DNA from: Silene noctiflora
Lineage: Eukaryota; Streptophyta; Magnoliopsida; Caryophyllales; Caryophyllaceae
NCBI GenBank assembly: GCA_009801015.1
Contig: VHZZ01004596.1
Coordinates: forward strand, 38,374 to 69,253
Length of the DNA stretch: 30,880 nucleotides
Reading direction: 5' to 3'
Part shown: piece after piece, positions 29,003 through 30,880 of the stretch
How positions within the stretch are numbered: position 1 is the stretch's first letter
Layout of the letters: every line of letters starts with the position of its first letter
The notes under the pieces: generated by a model
What the model saw: the letters and a program-made list of their open reading frames with translations, nothing else
The model's database searches: none
Told to the model about the DNA's origin: nothing
Translations under genes and position numbers: made by a program

Positions 29003-30140
29003 ATGCCGCAAAGAAGAATGCTATGTATGCCAGGGCTGAGTTAATGAGTGTTGAAGATGTGGTTAAAATGTTGGAGCATCAGGAGGCGCTGAAAAAGTTC
29101 AAGAAGGAGAAGGGAAGTGAGGTAGATTTCGCTAAAATGAGTACCACGATAGCTCGCTTCAATCCAAAGGAGTACGTGGGAACTGGGGAACCAATTCTGC
29201 TGGATAATTGGTTGAGGGAGATGGAGAACGTNCTNAAGGTAGTGCATTGCCCGNAAGATTACCAGGTAGAACAGGCTGCATTCTACTTGAGGGGAGCAGC
29301 AGGGGAATGGTGGGATAAGGTGAGAGAGGGAGCTCTGGATTCTTATCTNAAGCAGGGGAAGTCNGCGATACCTTNGGGGGAGTTTAGGAGAGCTATGCGG
29401 CNAGAGTTTGTGCCNGAGCATGTGCGCAGTAAGCNGAGGGAGGAGTTTGACGACTTCAAAATGACTCCTGATATGTCGGTAGCTCAGTACTACCATCTTT
29501 TCAATGAGAAATCGAGGTATGCATAAGACATGGGGTTGAGTGAGGAGAACCTTGCGCTAAGGATTGAGAAGGGGCTGACATATAAGATTATCGAGAAGTT
29601 GCCGGTTGGGGTTCTCTCAGATGTGAAGGAGGTCTATAAGCGAGCAGGGAGAGCGTAGAGGCTGGTTGAGTTGGCTAAGGAGAATAGGGAGAAGGGAACG
29701 GAGAAGAGGAAGGATGAGAGTGAGGGTGGTGGCCAGTCCGGTTACAAGAAGAATAACCATGGACAGGCGAGAGCGTATTCGTCTGGAGGCGGATTTAGTA
29801 GTGGAGCTTCATTCGGGCGTGGTCGAGGTGGTGGTGGAAGTAGTTGGGGCATCTCGTGTTTCAACTGTGGCGGTATGGGCCACAAGAGACATGAGTGCAC
29901 CAGTGCTGTGACGAAGGGCTTCCAGGGGAACTTCTCTCAGAGGCAGACGCAGAGTTATGCGAGCAGCAGACCGTCTGGGTCGTGGAATGGCTATGGGAAT
30001 CGAGGCAACAATGGAGGGGCGAACCGCACTGGTGGTAATTCTCATCAGGGGCCAGCTCCTAATGTCAACCAGGGGTCGGCTGCAAAGCCTTCAGCTTCAG
30101 CGAGTACTGTGCAAGGAGGGGATCGGAAAACCAGCGGGAA
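29003..30140 (+). pseudogene. Gypsy gag, broken
   Basis: Gag forms the retrotransposon particle. The frame beginning at 29023 (MYARAELMSVEDVV) gives a capsid-type gag domain, with IARFNPKEYVGTGEP and the conserved AAFYLRGAAGEWWD. It is followed by a basic, Gly-rich region and the zinc knuckle CFNCGGMGHKRHEC at 29857-29898 (CX2CX4HX4C). Damage: the likely original ATG at 29003 is one base out of frame with the rest, and in-frame stops occur at TAA 29524-29526 and TAG 29656-29658. Nine N bases lie between 29232 and 29435. The copy cannot make full-length gag as it reads here, although sequencing ambiguity in this repeat may account for some breaks. Confidence 0.85.
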
Positions 30141-30880
30141 ATTGTTTATGATGGACAAGAAGGCAGCCGAGGATGATGCTCATGTGATCACGGGTACCTT
30201 TCTTGTTAATGGTGTCTTTACTTTCGTTTTGTTTGATTCGGGGGCATCTAATTCTTTTGTGTCGTCGAGTCATGCTAAGCTGTTGGGTTTAAGGGAATTC
30301 GAGTCTGTAAAAGATGAAGTTTTTATTCCTCGGGAGAGTCTGTATCGTGTGGAAAGCTGTATAGGGGTGTGTCTATGGTNGTGGGGCAGGTTAACCTTCC
30401 GGTAGATTTGCTAGAGTTTCCTATGGATGGTTTTGAGATGATTGTCGGGATGGATTGGTTGGGTAAGTACAAGGCTAAGATAGACTGTCATCAAAAGAGG
30501 GTGTCTTTGAGAGGTCCAAAAGGGGTGATTGTGTCTTATCGTGGGTTTGTTATCAAACCCAAAGTTAAGGTGATTGCAGCGGTGACCTTGAAGTCCTGCC
30601 TGAGGAAGGGGTGTCCCTTAATCTTGTGCCATTTAAGAGATGATCGAGTTGAGAGTCCGGCAGCTGATCAAATACCAGTGGTGGGTGAGTTTCCAGATGT
30701 CTTTCCGGAGGAGATACCGGGGTTGCCGCCGAAGAGGGAAATAGACTTAAGTGTGGAGTTGAAGCCGGGGACGGGTCCAATTTCTAAGGCCCCGTATCGC
30801 ATAGGTCCTAAAGAGTTGGAAGAGCTGAAGAAACAGTTGGATGATTTGATCGACAAGGGGTACATTAGACCTAGTGTATC
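30141..30880 (+). pseudogene. Gypsy pol: protease and start of reverse transcriptase (runs off the window)
   Basis: Protease: FVLFDSGASNSFV with catalytic DSG at 30235-30243, then GLREFESVKDEVFIP. The frame then shifts (a one-base loss or two-base gain near 30331-30336). In the new frame the text continues to the window edge without a stop: EFPMDGFEMIVGMDWLGKY, then EFPDVFPEEIPGLPP, SKAPYRIGPKELEELKKQL and DKGYIRPS, the well-known entry to the reverse transcriptase domain. This wording is that of Tekay/Del chromoviruses. The integrase and any chromodomain lie beyond the edge. One N is at 30380. Confidence 0.88.

Noticed and set aside
1..30880. tRNA and rRNA genes
   Set aside because: No cloverleaf with A and B boxes and no rRNA core sequence was recognised by eye on either strand. 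The Met-tRNA match at 28149 is only a primer-binding site. A tRNAscan run would be decisive.

Overview
The window is plant nuclear DNA. It is AT-rich, its genes have GT-AG introns with T-rich tracts before the acceptors, and it is crowded with plant transposon families (Stowaway and Tourist-like MITEs, LINE remnants, a Ty3/gypsy chromovirus with an initiator-Met-tRNA primer site). The order Caryophyllales, perhaps Silene or a relative, is my guess from the style of the gypsy LTR and its CTCGATCGAG repeats. It is not shown by the sequence. A few N bases mark unresolved consensus positions.

Layout. Positions 1-1330 hold a decayed LINE-type DUF4283/zinc-knuckle reading frame and then a decayed LTR end. 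Positions 1331-4650 are intergenic, with a nested palindrome cluster, a 795-bp Tourist-like element, a 101-bp Stowaway MITE and simple repeats. Positions 4651-21788 carry one large intact gene on the + strand: a plasma-membrane-type autoinhibited Ca2+-ATPase (P2B, ACA8/9/10 group, closest in wording to ACA10). I could place 33 coding exons, which join in phase to 1078 codons plus stop. Its introns carry MITEs, an antisense LINE fragment, a foldback element and a SINE-like fragment. Positions 22200-25853 are intergenic. Positions 25854-26312 (- strand) are an intronless gene for the oligosaccharyltransferase accessory subunit OSTC/DC2. From about 26671 to the right edge lies Ty3/gypsy material: an inverted protease fragment, an LTR, a primer-binding site, a leader with an array of 12-bp palindromes, and a gag-pol frame broken by stops and frameshifts that runs off the window in the reverse transcriptase.

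The two host genes are not an operon and face each other (+ then -). One exports Ca2+ from the cytosol. The other works in N-glycosylation at the ER. No functional link is visible beyond adjacency.

The least ordinary signals are: the regularly spaced CTCGATCGAG palindromes in the gypsy leader and LTR, which also abut an inverted protease fragment; an intron at the Ca2+-ATPase stop codon that would give two C-termini; a short exon-derived duplication in intron 21; and a GC-AG intron directly after the exon that encodes the phosphorylation site. I did not find a convincing new biochemical system.
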